NCBI RefSeq assembly: GCF_963662255.1
Contig: NW_026912123.1
Location: forward strand, 310,001-374,000
DNA length: 64,000 bases
Direction: 5' to 3'
DNA from: Cinclus cinclus
Lineage: Eukaryota; Chordata; Aves; Passeriformes; Cinclidae
In this document: piece by piece, positions 34,963 through 46,146 of the stretch
Position numbering within the stretch: position 1 is the first letter of the stretch
Layout: every line of letters starts with the position of its first letter
The notes under the pieces: generated by a model
Told to the model about the DNA's origin: nothing
Database searches by the model: none
The model's input: only the letters and a program-made list of their open reading frames with translations
Translations under genes and position numbers: made by a program

Positions 34963-35424
34963 TGTTAGCGTGGAAACATATAGTCACAGGATGATTATAT
35001 GCAGGTGCTTTTATTCAAGAGCTCTGGGAACTGGGCTACAAACCCAAATCTGACCCCAACATGGATTTGAGATGAACATGATTTTATACCCTTTTAATTA
35101 TGTAACTATATATTAATTATTAAACTCATATTGTTCTATTGTATACATTGATCTTATCCAAGCATGAATTACTCTAATTTTCATCAGGTCCTCCAAACAC
35201 CTTTTCTCATGATTCTTATTACAATTAAACAATAACTATATTCAACTACCAAACAATCGTATCATTTATCATACGGTGATTACACAGGTGCAGTTTCACC
35301 TGATCTAATTTGTTCCCAGGGCCTAGTTCCCATTCCCAGGGCCTAGTTCCCCAGGCCTACCTTACCATCCACTAAATTTATACAATTCCCATGATTTTAG
35401 AAACATTTTAACCCTATGCTATCA
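34963..35424 (-). repeat. ERV-B 5' LTR
   Basis: 462-bp partner of 27553-28009. Its outer edge meets the ERVL pol fragment without a matching duplication. Confidence 0.85.
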
Positions 35425-36101
35425 CCTTCAAGGTGGTTTTAAGCAGCCCATTGCACCGTTCCACTTTCCCAGCCGCTGGTGCGTGATAAGGAATGTGGTA
35501 CACCCACTCGATGCCGTGTTCTCTGGCCCAGGTGCTTATGAGGCTGTTCTTGAAATGAGTCCCATTGTCTGACTCAATTCTCTCAGGGGTACCATGTCTC
35601 CAAAGGACTTGTTTTTCCAGGCCCAGGATGCTGTTGCGGGCAGTGGCGTGAGGCACAGGGTAGGTCTCCAACCATCCAGTGGTGGCTTCCACCATGGTCA
35701 GCACGTAGCGCTTGCCTTGGCATGTCTGAGGCAGTGTGATGTAGTCAATCTGCCAGGCCTCCCCATACTTATATTTGGACCACCGCCCCCCATACCAGAG
35801 GGGCTTCACTCGCTTGGCTTGCTTGATGGCAGCACACATCTCATAGTCATGGATAACCTGGGAAATACTGTCCATGGTGAGATCCACCCCTCTATCTCAT
35901 ACCCACTTATAGGTGGCATCTCTGCCCTGATGACCTGAGGCATCATGGGCCCATCGAGCCAGGAACAATTCTCCCTTGTGTTGCCAGTCTAAGTCTATCT
36001 GTGACACCTCTATCCTTGCAGCCTGATCTGCCTGCTCATTGTGTCAGTGCTCCACATTAGCCCAACTCTTGGGGACATGGGCATCTACATGATGGACATT
36101 A
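35425..36101 (-). pseudogene. ERVL pol fragment (RNase H end and integrase), second copy
   Basis: Reverse-strand copy of the ERVL pol at 54828-55499, about 93-95% identical by eye. It covers the end of RNase H, the integrase zinc-binding part and core. It carries the same in-frame TGA (35897-35899) as the full element at 55026. It stops at the ERV-B LTR on one side and runs into unrelated AT-rich DNA at about 36101 on the other. No LTR of its own is nearby. Confidence 0.85.
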
Positions 36102-36769
36102 AATATGTTAATGATTTTGGGAGAAAGGATTATAATATGTATCTTTATTCCAGGAAAATCAGTGAATATGTATATAAAATAGAGTATAAAAACAGAAGCA
36201 TTTTCTATTATCACTGTGTGAGTTTGCTGGAGTTATGCCCCACACATCCAGCCAAATAACGCCTGCTTTCTACAGGAAAACACAGGAGACTGCTCCTCAA
36301 ACATAGGGCTGAAATGCACAGAAAGAGAATGCTCACAAAATTGCACCAAACTGTTTCCAAGCCACCAAAATCCCTGAAATGTAATCAGACAGTTTAATTT
36401 AAACAGCAGAATGGGACAGACTCCTTTGCTTTGCAAAGAACAAGTACAATATATCTACTTAAGACAATTCCTTCTGGAATAACACATTCCTCAACTTCTC
36501 CTGAAACTGGGATTTTATACTAAATACAGACATGACTTTTTTTTTCCAACCTGACTTTCACGGCAGTCCACTTTTGCCCTGTGAGTCTCACCTTAATGAG
36601 CTTTTGTAAAGATTGTTTTATCTGCAATGACTTTGTGCCTGTATATGGGAAGTATTTTTAATTATTCTTTTAACCATTGCTGCCCTGAGAGTGGGTTTGC
36701 CTGAGGAGAATAGAAGCTCAGACATGCGGGTGTGAGCAGGCTGCTTCCCCTGGAGTAATCAAAGTATAC
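36102..36769. other. AT-rich DNA, nothing recognised
   Basis: Contains TATA-like stretches (for example GTATATAAAATAG at about 36170) and a T-rich run near 36540, possibly an old LTR, but no termini or coding remnant could be defined. Confidence 0.4.
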
Positions 36770-38045
36770 ACAGAGCTCACATCTGGGATTTGAGAGGTCC
36801 CAGCTGGCTGGAATCTGGCAAATGTACAAATGTCAAGGAGGACAAGAAAGGGGACCCCAGACACTCCAGGCCAGTCAGTCTCATTTCAATACCAAATAAA
36901 ATAATGGAAAAGTTTATTCTGGGAAGTATTGAAAAACACCTGGAGGACAATACAGGCATCAGTCAGAGTCAGCATGGCTTCATGAGGGGAAGGTCCTGCT
37001 GGTGAAGTCTGATTTCCTTCTACAACAAGGTAAAACACATCAGTTGATGCAGGAAAGCCAGCACATGGAATCTTTCTGGATTTCAGCAAAGCTTTTGGTA
37101 CTGTGTCTCCCAGAATGCTTCTGGACAAAGTGTCCAGCACACAGCTGAATAAACACATTGTGGGATGGGCAAGCAACTGGCTCAGGGGTCAGGCACCAAG
37201 GGTGGCAGTGACTGCGGTGACACCACACTGACAGTGGTCACCAGTGGGTTCTGCAGGGCTCCACTGCCAGCCCCGGCTCTTCAACATCTTCCTTAAGGAC
37301 CTGAACACAGGGCTTGAAGGGATAATCAGTGAATTTACTGATGACACTAAACTGGGAGGAGCCGTCACCTGCCTGGAGGTCAGAGAGGCTCTGCAGAGAG
37401 ACCTCACAGCTAGAGATGGGCAATCACCAACTGTGGAGTTTAACAAGGGCAGTGTCAGATTCTGCCCCTGGGATGGGGCACCCCTGCCTTGGTGTATGGA
37501 CCAGGAAGGAGAGGCTGGAGAGCAGCTGTGGGGAGGGACCCAGGGGTCCTGGCCAAGGGCAAGTGGAACATGAGTCAGCAGTGCCCTGGCAGTCCAAAGT
37601 GCCACCATGTCCTGGGGCAGCAGGCCCAGCATCAGCAGCCGGGCCAGGGAGGGGATTGTCATGCTCTGCTCTGCACTGGGGTGGCCTCACCTTGAGGGAC
37701 AGCACAACATAGAGAAGACATAAAGCCATTGCAGAGTGTCCAGAGGATAATAGCAATCTCTTCACTCTCATGAGCAGGGACAGGACTCGAGGAAATGGCT
37801 GGAGCTGAGTCAGAGGAGGCTTAGGTTGAATATTAGGAAAATCTTTTTCACCTAGAGGGGGCTTGAGCACTGGAACAGGGTCCCCAGAGAAGTGGTCCCA
37901 GCCCCAATTCTGTCTTGGGACAAGAAGCATTTGGACAGTGCTCTCAGGACCATAGTGGAATTGTTGCGGTGTCCTGTGCAGGGACAGGAGTTGGACTCAA
38001 TGATCCTGATGGGTCCCTTCCAACTCAGCACATTCTCTGAAATTA
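36770..38045 (+). mobile_element. CR1 LINE, 5'-truncated, degenerate
   Basis: Reverse-transcriptase motifs are readable across frames: SRPVSLISIPNKIMEK, QHGFMRGRSC, a LDFSKAF-like stretch, and FTDDTKLGG at about 37335 (normally FADD). The 3' end has the CR1 signature GGACTCAATGATCCTGATGG followed by TCCCTTCCAACTCAGCA. Many stops and frameshifts make it an old copy. Confidence 0.82.
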
Positions 38046-38152
38046 CTTCAGCATCCAGCACTCAACTTCCATTCCAGAATAACTCACCTGCCCTGTAGAG
38101 GAGATGAATCTCTCTGCAAACAGCCCTTCAACAGTCCCCTGGAACCTCCTTT

Positions 38153-38469
38153 GAGATAAGAAAAACTACTTGCTTCGAATGACTCATGTTATAAAAATGC
38201 AAGCTCTTCCTATCTTTTTAGAATATTACTGGTTGGGTTTGGTTCTTTATAATTGGTTGTCCCAAACAAAGAAAGATAATGTAGTTAGCCAAAATGTGTT
38301 TACCCTGTTTTCCATTGGTTTACTTGTGATCCCCCCAAAACCTATAAAAGTACATGTGTGATCCCCTATCTTTGGATTTGTAGCCTGACCCCTTCACGGA
38401 CAATAATAAAGCCTGTGGAAAAAAGTCTGAGCTGCTCTCCCGGTCTTTTTATGCCGGCTGGAAACTACA
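38153..38469 (+). repeat. Probable solo LTR
   Basis: About 317 bp with promoter-like order: CCTATAAAAGTAC (about 38341), then AATAAAGCC (about 38405), then a CTCCCGGTCTTTTT stretch, as in class I LTRs. The proposed ends TGAGATAAG and AACTACA are guesses. No target duplication was seen. Confidence 0.5.
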
Positions 38470-39359
38470 GGTTTCTGTGAGAAACCATGAAGCTAAGTGC
38501 CTGAAAGGCCAGCGCTCACAAACCTTGTCACTTTCCCCTGCCCAACAACACGGCAGGGGACACAACAAAAAGTTACACTGTCCCATCCTGTGTCCCCAGC
38601 TCTGCCCTGGCACTGCTGTCACCGTGTCCCCTCCTCCTGCCCACAGGGCGCAGGTACAGCTGCAGGGATGGCCTTGTCCCTTGTGTCCCCTCAAGACCCC
38701 ACGGCTCCTTGGGCACCTTGGAGGGGACAGAAAACACCCTCTGGATCAGCGCCCAGTGCACGCTGCCCTTGGGGACACCCCTGTCACCAGCCCTGTCACT
38801 GTCGGGGTGGCTGTAGGAGCGTTTCCAGCCCTGCAGCCGCTCCCAGCGCTGGCTCCCCAGGGACCCCCCGCCCCTTTTGGGGTCCCCTCCTGGGGTGGTG
38901 GCGGCCACAGTGTGCCACTTGTAGGTCTTCAGTAGTGCGGGGGGGCTCAGGGGTGTCCGGGGGGGCTCACACCTCCATGTGTGGTGGCGGGGAGTCAATT
39001 TTGGGGAGTTCAGGGGCTGCATTTGCTGGCGGCATCATGCGGGAAGTCATTTTGGGGGGACCAGGGGTTGGATTTGGGGCTGGTGGGATGGGGAGAGGAA
39101 TTTTGGGCTTGGATTTGGTGTTGGTGGGACAGGGGAGGCATTTTGGGGACAGATTTGGGAGTGATGGGGTAGGGAGAATAATTTGGGTGGGTCCAGGAGC
39201 TGGATTTGAGGGTGGTGGTGGGAAGCATCCCCAGCCTGGAATCCCCACCTTGAAGGGTCCCAAATTTCCTGACCACCCAGGGGTTCCAAATTTTTGGGTT
39301 CTCCTGCCCACCCATGCCAGCCTCCCGCAGCCTCCACCCCTGCTGGGGACAGGGTGACA
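38470..39359. other. Host DNA with unassigned exon-like stretch and a minisatellite
   Basis: On the minus strand about 38573-38935 is open and exon-like (for example WERLQGWKRSYSHP), but I do not recognise the family. From about 39000 to 39225 there is a ~40-45 bp diverged tandem repeat with TTTTGGGG and GGATTTGGnG phrases. Confidence 0.4.
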
Positions 39360-40490
39360 GGTGTCCCGCTACCCCTGTGCCCCAAGTGCAGGAGGGACTG
39401 GAGGCATTTCTGTTGCGCCCCAACCACACTTCCCTTCCCCCCTACACCTTGGGGATACCCCTGACCACCTCTTTATCACCCTGGGGTGCCCCTCAGTCAG
39501 GGGGTGCTTGGTCACACCGCAGGACCCCCTCTCTGTGCAATCCCCGAGGTGGGGGTGGTGGCAACATTTTTGGGGTCACTCCCGACCATTTCCTTTTCCC
39601 TGCATCATCCTGAGGATGCTGCACCACCCCACATCACCCCCCCCCCCCCCCAAACACTGCCCCTGCCACAGCATTCCCTGAAGGGACCTTGGGGACTGTC
39701 CCCATGTCCTCCCCTCCCCCCTGACCCCCCGTGGTACCTCCACTGCTCCACCTGTGCTTGGCCCCAGTTCCTGTCGCGACCTCCCCATGTAAACGGGCAG
39801 GAGTTTCAGTCACATCCTCACCTCCTCCTCCTTCTCCTGCGGTGGACTCACTGGTGACACCAGAAGAACACCACGGGTCACCCTTCGAGGGGACTGCAGA
39901 GTCACGGTGGCTCCTGGAGTCCCCCTGGTGTGACAGCTGAGGGGCCTGAGATCCTGCGGTGACAATCTGGGGGTTGGGTGCTTGTTTTGGAATCTCCAGG
40001 GTGGATCCCTAGGTCCTGAAGTCCCCTCCCACCACCATACTCACCCCCCCCAGCTCATGCCTCAGTTTCCTCCTCACTCTGCAGGGACTACCCAGAGCTG
40101 ATGTTCTGATACTGGGTTTATTTTGGGGTGTTTGGGGTTGGGGCAACTGGAATGGGCTGGTGGACCAGTGAGGCTGGCCAGGGCATTGCCAGGCTGGTGA
40201 TCATCTGTGCTGGGGGCTGGCCAGGCTGGGGGTCTGCAGGACCAAGGGTTGTCCAGACCAATGTCCAGCTGGGATCTACCCAGAGCATTGTCCATCCAGA
40301 GTGGGATCCATGGCTCTGGTGTCCATCTGAACCAGTGTCCAGCTGGTATCCATGGCTCTGGTGTCCATCAGGACCAGTGTCTAACCTCTCCTGCCCCCAT
40401 CCATCCCAGACTCCCTGGCCAGGGATACTCCTCACTGCAGAGTGGACAAGACCCACGGTCAGTCCCAAGATGACCCCAAACTCCCTCCCA
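39360..40490. repeat. Segmental duplication, copy 1 (partner 62680-63810)
   Basis: Long blocks match the right end of the window in the same orientation. Examples are CATTTCTGTTGCGCCCCAAC, GTGCAATCCCCGAGGTGG, GTGCTTGGCCCC and CGGGCAGGAGTTTCAGTCAC. The match ends near the CYP4-like exon at 40495. No coding assignment is made for the shared part. Confidence 0.75.
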
Positions 40491-40494
40491 CCAG

Positions 40495-40553
40495 GAACTG
40501 CATTGAGCAGCGCTTTGCCATGGCCAAGATGAAGGTGCTGGTGGCACTGTGGT
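40495..40553 (+). pseudogene. CYP4-like cytochrome P450 exon fragment (haem-binding loop)
   Basis: After a CCCACCAG acceptor the reading is NCIEQRFAMAKMKVLVAL, matching the cysteine-ligand loop and following helix of CYP4-family P450s, where the cysteine binds haem. The conserved glycine after the ligand Cys-Ile is Glu here. No other P450 exon was found nearby, so it is most likely an isolated fragment from the duplicated segment. Confidence 0.6.
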
Positions 40554-40589
40554 GGCACAAGTGGTGGCATTGATGCCATCCCAGTTCAT

Positions 40590-40812
40590 GTCCCCATCCA
40601 CGTCCCCCCATATCCATATTCCCCATGTTCCTACTCATGTCCATGTACCCTCATGTCCATGTCCCCTTACCCAGGGCTGTGTCCTTACATGTCCTCACAC
40701 ATCCCCACCCATGTCTTTGTCCTGCCACGTCTCCATCCATGGCCATGTACCCATCCATGTCCACGTCTCCCATTTCCCCATCCATGTCATTGTCCACCAC
40801 GTGTCCTGATTC
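40590..40812. repeat. CATGTCC-type minisatellite
   Basis: Irregular repeats of CATGTCC and CCATCCATGTCC phrases. A related array lies at 49665-49818, downstream of the second CYP4-like fragment. Confidence 0.8.
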
Positions 40813-41078
40813 ATGCCTTAGTACAATGACTTTACCCCGATTTTGGGTGTTTTTAACGACAAAGAGAAATGAAAGAAAATCTAGGCCACGAGGAGCCAGG
40901 AGGATGTGGAGCCCCCAGCCGGGTGCCTTCTCAACATAGATGAGTGGCAACACAGATCACCAGAGCTCTGCCCACTGGGGGTCACTGGGGATCATCCAGC
41001 ACAGATCCTGCCATGGGGGATGGAGCTGGAGCAGCACATGAAGCTTTTCCCACACTCGGGGCACTCACAGAGCTTCTC

Positions 41079-41717
41079 TTAGTGGAAACTCTGTTGGTGT
41101 ATGATCAAGTTAGAGTGCTGTGAGAATCTCCTCCCACACTCCCCACACCCGTAGGGCGTCTCCCCGGTGTGGATGCGCCGGTGCCTGACGAGGGTGCAGT
41201 TTTGCTTGACGCCCCTCCCACAGTCAGGGCAGCAGAAGGGCCTCTCATCCATGTGAATGCGATAGTGCTTGAGCAGATCAGAACTGCTCTGAAATCTCTT
41301 CCAGCACTTATCACACTCAAAGGGCCTCTCCCCTGTGTGGCTCCTTTGGTGGACAGTCAATTCTGAACTTATCCTGAAGTTCTTTCCGCATTCCCCACGT
41401 TCATAGGGCCGCTCCCCCGTGTGGATTCTCCAGTGGCAGATGAGGTTGGATTTCTGACTGAAGCTCTTCCCAACTTTTGAGCACTTGTGGGGCTTCTTCC
41501 CATCATGAAGCTGCTCATGGACCACCAGCTCCAAGCTCTGGCCGCGTCTTTCCTCCTGGGATCCCCGTGATCTGCACTTGCAGCCCCTCCTCATGCGGGA
41601 TCTCCAGGGCTTTTCCTCCCCGTTGGATTGCTGCACCGTGGAGCTGCTCAAAACGGCCTCTTCCACGAGGTTCTGCTGCGGGGATTTGTCCTTCCTGGTC
41701 TCCTTCCCCTGCTCCAT
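41079..41717 (-). CDS. C2H2 zinc-finger protein, short copy (ZNF-1), possibly a pseudogene
   Basis: From ATG at 41717 to the stop at 41079 gives 212 residues in one exon. The N-terminal part shares [16 protein letters not shown] with ZNF-2, but the start and intron seen in ZNF-2 are missing. Five finger positions follow. Fingers 3-5 (FECDKC, FCCPDC, YGCGEC) have both cysteines, while finger 1 has CSKV and finger 2 has YERGEC, each missing one zinc-binding Cys. ZNF-2 has eight fingers. Such proteins bind DNA in the nucleus. The family is expanded in songbirds and lacks a KRAB box. With so few intact fingers it may be decaying, but the frame is open. Confidence 0.65.
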   Translation of the reverse strand: MEQGKETRKDKSPQQNLVEEAVLSSSTVQQSNGEEKPWRSRMRRGCKCRSRGSQEERRGQSLELVVHEQLHDGKKPHKCSKVGKSFSQKSNLICHWRIHTGERPYERGECGKNFRISSELTVHQRSHTGERPFECDKCWKRFQSSSDLLKHYRIHMDERPFCCPDCGRGVKQNCTLVRHRRIHTGETPYGCGECGRRFSQHSNLIIHQQSFH

Positions 41718-42239
41718 CGGGCCAAGGTTGGGGAATGGGAAATCCTGGTTTGTGGGAAAACAAGGTCTGAGCACGCTGGGTTTGATGGTCCCTCTGCCCG
41801 AGGGCAGCTGGAGAAGCCAGGGCCCCTTGCAGCCTCGGGGAGCCCAGAGCCCGCTCAGCACCAACCTCCCGCACCCCTCCAGGCTGCCGGGGGTCCCCCG
41901 GCTCCGGGTCCAGCAAGATCCCTGCCCTGCAAAAAACCCCTCCCGGAGACCCTTCCGCCGACTGATTTGGGACGAGCTTCCCCTCCCAGCTCACCTGCGG
42001 AGTCCGAGGGGGGGTGATGCTGCCGCAGCCGAGGGAGTTGCTGCCTGAGGGGAAAACTGCGTGTTTCTGCGGCTGCTACTCTCCCTCCCGTTCTGCCCTG
42101 GGGAATTCCAAAGCAGCTGCGCCCGCGGGGCACTGGGAGCGATACTAGGAGCACTGGAAGCGATACTGAGAGCCCCAGAAAGGAATTGGCAGCGCTATCC
42201 CTGCCAGGACCGCTCTTACTGGGAGCACTGGCTGCAGCC

Positions 42240-42384
42240 GGCGGTGGGCGGGGCCACATACAAGGGCATGGTTATGCAAATCCAGAGCGATCGCGCGCTG
42301 TAATTGGTCGGAGGGAGGACCGCGGGGTTTCCCCAGTCACGTGAGAATCGACGTTGGGGGGGCCGGGGATGGCGGCGGCGTCGG
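42240..42384 (+). promoter_or_regulatory. Divergent promoter copy 1 with octamer, CCAAT and CLEAR-like E-box, plus short first exon
   Basis: CpG-rich region upstream of ZNF-1 (minus) with ATGCAAAT (42274-42281), an inverted CCAAT (ATTGG 42303-42307) and GTCACGTGA (42336-42344). A short plus-strand first exon follows, starting ATGGCGGCGGCGTCGG at 42369 with a GTGAGA donor at 42385. The same arrangement recurs at 59150-59283. GTCACGTGA matches nine of ten bases of the CLEAR site bound by TFEB-type factors at lysosomal genes. No plus-strand gene body was recognised after this copy. Confidence 0.5.
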
Positions 42385-42389
42385 GTGAG

Positions 42390-43470
42390 AGGGGACGGGA
42401 ACCGGGAATGGGGACGGGGAATGGGAACCGGGTTCGGGAACGGGAAGTGTGACTGGGAATGGGGACTTGGAATGGGACGGGGAATGGGACCGGGAATACG
42501 GGACAGGAACCGGGAATGAGAGCGGGAATGGGAATATGGGAGCAGGTCAGGGAATGTGGGAGCAGCAAGCAGAGAGAGAATATGGGATGGGGATTAGTGT
42601 TCAGAAGTGTTCCAGTGAAACACCCCGGGGCTGTGAGCTCTGCAGCTGGGCCTGCCCTGGGCTGCTGCGGCCCAGGGCCCCAAGGCTGGAGCTGCAGCCT
42701 TGCTCCTGTGTCAAGAACAGGAGCCTCGTGCAGGCCCATGGCCCTTGCATGGCCCCACTATGAGGGAGGGCTCTGAGGCACAGGGGTGCTGGCAGGATGG
42801 GCTGCTGTGGCCAGCTGGGGGCCTCTGAGCAATGCCCAAAGCCTTGTACTCTCTGCAGCTGGCCAAGGAGAGCAGCAGGGCTGAAGGGTTCATGTGGCAC
42901 GGCAGCCCCAGCTGTGAAACCCTCGGCCCCCATGGGAGAGGCGGCCCTCAGGAATGGGACTGGGAATACAGGACAGCACTGGGAATGGAACTGGGAATGG
43001 GACCAGGAATGGGGACCAAGATCTGGAATGAGACTGGGAATGGGGGTGGGAACTGAGAAAGGGCACCGGGGAACAGGGACTGGAAATAAGGACAGCGACT
43101 GGCAATACAGGAATGGGACCGGGAATACAGGGCTGGGACTGGGATTGGAGACAGTGACTGGGAATGGACCCCAAATATGGGACACAAGTGGGAATGGGAC
43201 CAGGGATGCAAACATGGGTATGGGACAGGGAATATGGAAAGAGCAACCAGAGAGAGAATATGGGATGTGGATTAGGAAGATTGGGAACCTGAGTACGGGA
43301 GCAGAACTAGGAATGTGAACTTTGGAACAAGACAGGGACTATAGAAATGGAAGTATGGAACTGGAGCAGAACTGGGAATATGTCAGTGGGAACAGGACAA
43401 GGAATATGGGCCTGGGAATTTGGGAAAGGCAACCAGACAGAGAATTCAGGACACTGACAGGGAATGAGAC
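42390..43470 (+). repeat. GGGAATGGGAC-type minisatellite in two blocks
   Basis: Units of about 10-12 bp (GGGAATGGGAC, GGGAACGGGAAT) fill 42390-42560 and 42950-43470, separated by about 390 bp of non-repetitive DNA. The same repeat follows the second promoter copy at 59283-59440, so it belongs to the duplicated intron. Confidence 0.85.
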
Positions 43471-43794
43471 CTCGAATGGGATCCAAACTGGCATGGGAGC
43501 AGGAGTGGGGTGACTTGGGAATGGGCTGGGGGCAAGGGAGCTGGCAGCAGGGACAGGGGGATCCTGGACAAGGCACACCAGGGACCAGGATGGGGGGACA
43601 TGGGGACAGTTCCAGGGCAGGGGGTCCTTGGTCAGCTGCCCCAGAAACTCTGCCAGGGTGTCCCAGTGCTGACAGAGCTGCTGGGCCTGCAGTGCCCAAA
43701 GCCCTGAGCAACCCCCAAGTCCCTCTGAGGAACCCTGAAGTCCCACGAACCCAGCATCCCCCACATCCCCTGGAAGATCCCCCCATGTCCCCTT

Positions 43795-44029
43795 CCACAT
43801 CTTAGTTCAACATCTTTATTTCTGCCCCAGTTTTGGGTGTTTGGAAAGGACAAAGAGAAATGCAAAGAAAATACAGGTAACGGGGAGCCAGGAGGATGTG
43901 GATCCCCCAGCCAGGTGTCTCCCCAACACGGATCAGTGGCACCACAGATCACCAGGACTCTGCCCACCCAGGGGTCACTGGAGATCATCCAATGCAGACC
44001 CTGCCATGGGGGATGGAGCTGGAGGAACA
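43795..44029 (-). repeat. Zinc-finger 3'-flank segment, copy 2
   Basis: Matches 40815-41040 and 57000-57150, including AGGAGCCAGGAGGATGTGGA, GATCACCAGGACTCTGCCCA and CCTGCCATGGGGGATGGAGC. It is cut at about 44029 by LTR-3, and the remaining part of this copy resumes at about 45419. Confidence 0.75.
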
Positions 44030-45418
44030 CAGTCTTGGTTTAAAGACAGGTGTCTGCTGAGGAAGGCAGGAGCCTCTCTTGAAATGGAAAATGTAAACTC
44101 TCTCTCTCTCTGTTATAACTTTGAGATTAAGGAGCTCTCAGGCAAAGATATGGGAATAGGAATATCAGATTTTTACTGGGAAAATTAAAAGTATAGTAAT
44201 ATTAAAAAGAAAACACTGATAGAGTTAGAATGCAACCTGACACCCTATTGGTCACAGTGTTGGTAGCAGTCTGATTACATGCAGGCTATAGTTTTACTGG
44301 AGTGACAGATGTGGTTTTGTTGAAGCAATGATTTTGGAGAAGGGTGTGTTCTTTTTGATTTTTTTTTTTTTAAGATTTACTGGTGATGAAGATGGGCCTG
44401 GTCTTTCTGGTCTTTCTCTAGGAATTTAGTGGGAAAAGGTTGCTGTGATATTTCAAATTTTAGATTTTATTTAGGTAGGAAATGCTTGGCTCTTCCCCTT
44501 GGGTGGGGCATTTCAAATGGGATGATGTAATTTGATTAATCATGCAGCGAGACTTAATGGCTTATTAACAGAAAATACCTTTGTTATAAATGAGAAAGAA
44601 AGTCTCCATATTTAGCAAAATTTAAGTTGCTTTATTTGATATAGACGGAGCAAGCAGCGCTGGGGAACGTGAGGGGTCAGCGCCCACTCCACGCTCTGTC
44701 AAACCTTGGTTTGCAGCTCCTTTTTATAGGATGTTTTTCCTCGTAGTAATCAATAACTGTTATTTTTTTTGTTGTCATAATTCTGCCAGGTAAGCGGTGG
44801 TGGTCAAAAAAACATCCATGGGACCGCTTGTGAAATCTCCGGACAATTTGTCAAGTAACCATCTGGTTTTGGTAGATAAAGAACAGCAGAAGTGGGAAGT
44901 CTGGTCTTAGCAGATAGGTTGCAATTGATTACACAAAGGCAGGAAATCTGATTTTGCAAAATCTTTCAGGCTGTGGGAAATCCTCATTTTGCAAACCGGT
45001 ATTGAATACAATTTACTAAAAAACACAATATTCATAACAGGGGTATTTAAAGAGAATGATTTAATCATATATATTTTTCTCTATTTTTCTCTATCTAATG
45101 TCCATGCTTCATTTCAGACCTAAGTATTCTGGTTTATACAAACCCCACTACTTTTATGATTGACACGAATCTTTTATCAATTATCACACCTTCCTGGACA
45201 AAGGATGGGTCCTGAAAGGGGTAAACAAAACTACCCCACCTGGCTTTAACAGCTGGCCTATTAACAGAAGATATTTCCCCCTGCCCCCTGGAGTTATGAT
45301 GGATGGGTCATGGAAGAGAGAAGGAACACTGCTCCACCTGCTTTTAACAGATGGTGATAGAATATATACTTGTGGTTAACATCTTACATTGCAACCTTAG
45401 ACTGGCACAAAGCTCTTC
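44030..45418 (-). mobile_element. LTR-3 (ERVL-related), split by a solo LTR-1
   Basis: 44030-44577 and 45193-45418 form one LTR in minus orientation. The block GGAGCTCTCAGGCAAAGATA matches the reverse complement of the LTR of the ERVL at 49844, so the two are related. It inserted in a zinc-finger gene tail and was itself the target of the LTR-1 insertion. Outer ends are approximate, with a possible CACA duplication. Confidence 0.6.
44582..45188 (-). mobile_element. Solo LTR of the LTR-1 family
   Basis: Reverse-oriented relative of 16021-16573, with ends TGTTATAAATGAG and CAATTATCACA on the plus strand. A 4-bp duplication CCTT flanks it (44578-44581 and 45189-45192), as is usual for class I ERVs. 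The interior was lost by LTR-LTR recombination. Confidence 0.82.
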
Positions 45419-45522
45419 TTGCACTCCGGGCACTTGCAGGGCTTCCCTCAGTGGTGCATCTTGGTATCTGGTGAAATGAGAGCTCTGTGAGAAGCTCTTC
45501 CCACACTTGGGGCACTCATGGG
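45419..45522 (-). pseudogene. Zinc-finger gene fragment, copy 2 (last finger)
   Basis: The minus strand reads [20 protein letters not shown], corresponding to the last finger of ZNF-2 with the first zinc-binding His replaced by Tyr, followed by the same 3' flank text. The rest of the array is missing; the copy stops where the TGACATCA minisatellite begins. Confidence 0.7.
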
Positions 45523-45573
45523 GCCTGAGACATCACAAGGGGCAGGGCTGTGATGTGCTCTGGTACCTGTGAC

Positions 45574-46146
45574 TGAAGGCTGGTAGGGGGTCTTTTGAGA
45601 TTCAATGCTTCAGACCCAGGAAGCTGCCAGCCTTCCCAGAGAGAGAGAGTCCTGCAAGGAACTGCCTTCTAGGGGATCTTCTGTCTGTTCTCCTGGCCAC
45701 TGGATAAGCCTCAGGAAGGGGTAGCTGTGGCCACAAGTCATCAGCTCTGGTCAGTGATTTAATCTCAGCGATTCCAGCTCTGCTTGCAAGGCTTTCCCAG
45801 GCTGCCTCAGGGACAGAGAGACGGGAAGCGTCTTATGGCAAATTCCACAAAGATTCCTTTATTATTCAGCAGCTCTGTGAAGGGAGCCAGGAACGACTGC
45901 TCCCTAGAGAACTGAGGGAAATAACTGAGGTTTTTATGGGAGAGAGCAAGGGGGAAAGACCAATTGGTTACAAAGGATTAACATGGATACTAGGGCATGG
46001 TGGGATAAGAGAAGCTATTCAGTAGCTCACCATGACAAGAAAAGGTGTGCTAACCTAATGAGCATCCTTCTAGGAGGGTTGAGATAAGCTAATCACAGCC
46101 CACTCAAGGGAAATTCCTCTAAGGCAAAGCCATGGGCCTCCACATT
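45574..46146 (-). mobile_element. Probable solo LTR inserted in a TGACATCA minisatellite
   Basis: Minus-strand LTR signals are present: AATAAAGG (plus TTTATTATTC, about 45860) and a CATAAAAACC box (about 45935). It separates one minisatellite unit at about 45526-45573 from three at 46147-46285, with TGAC at both edges (45570-45573 and 46147-46150), a candidate 4-bp duplication. The right end CCACATT is not canonical. Confidence 0.5.

Larger units (their letters stand above)
27553..35424 (-). mobile_element. ERV-B: complete gamma-like (class I) provirus with envelope
   Basis: LTRs at 27553-28009 and 34963-35424 read TGTTAGCGTGGAAAC to TATGCTATCA on the plus strand. On the minus strand the order is LTR, primer site matching tRNA-Arg (34942-34959), gag, pol, env, purine tract (28010-28021, AAAGGGGGGAAA) and LTR. 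Gag, reverse transcriptase, integrase and transmembrane parts all read as gamma-like, with multiple frameshifts and stops. The LTRs differ visibly more than those of ERV-A, including a 5-bp indel. The two flanks lie in different elements and share no target duplication. Confidence 0.85.

Noticed and set aside
36102..36769. An LTR between the ERVL fragment and the CR1 element
   Set aside because: TATA-like words only; no termini, paired copy or target duplication.
42601..43246. Minus-strand open frames rich in Pro/Phe/Ser
   Set aside because: They are translations of the GGGAAT minisatellite.
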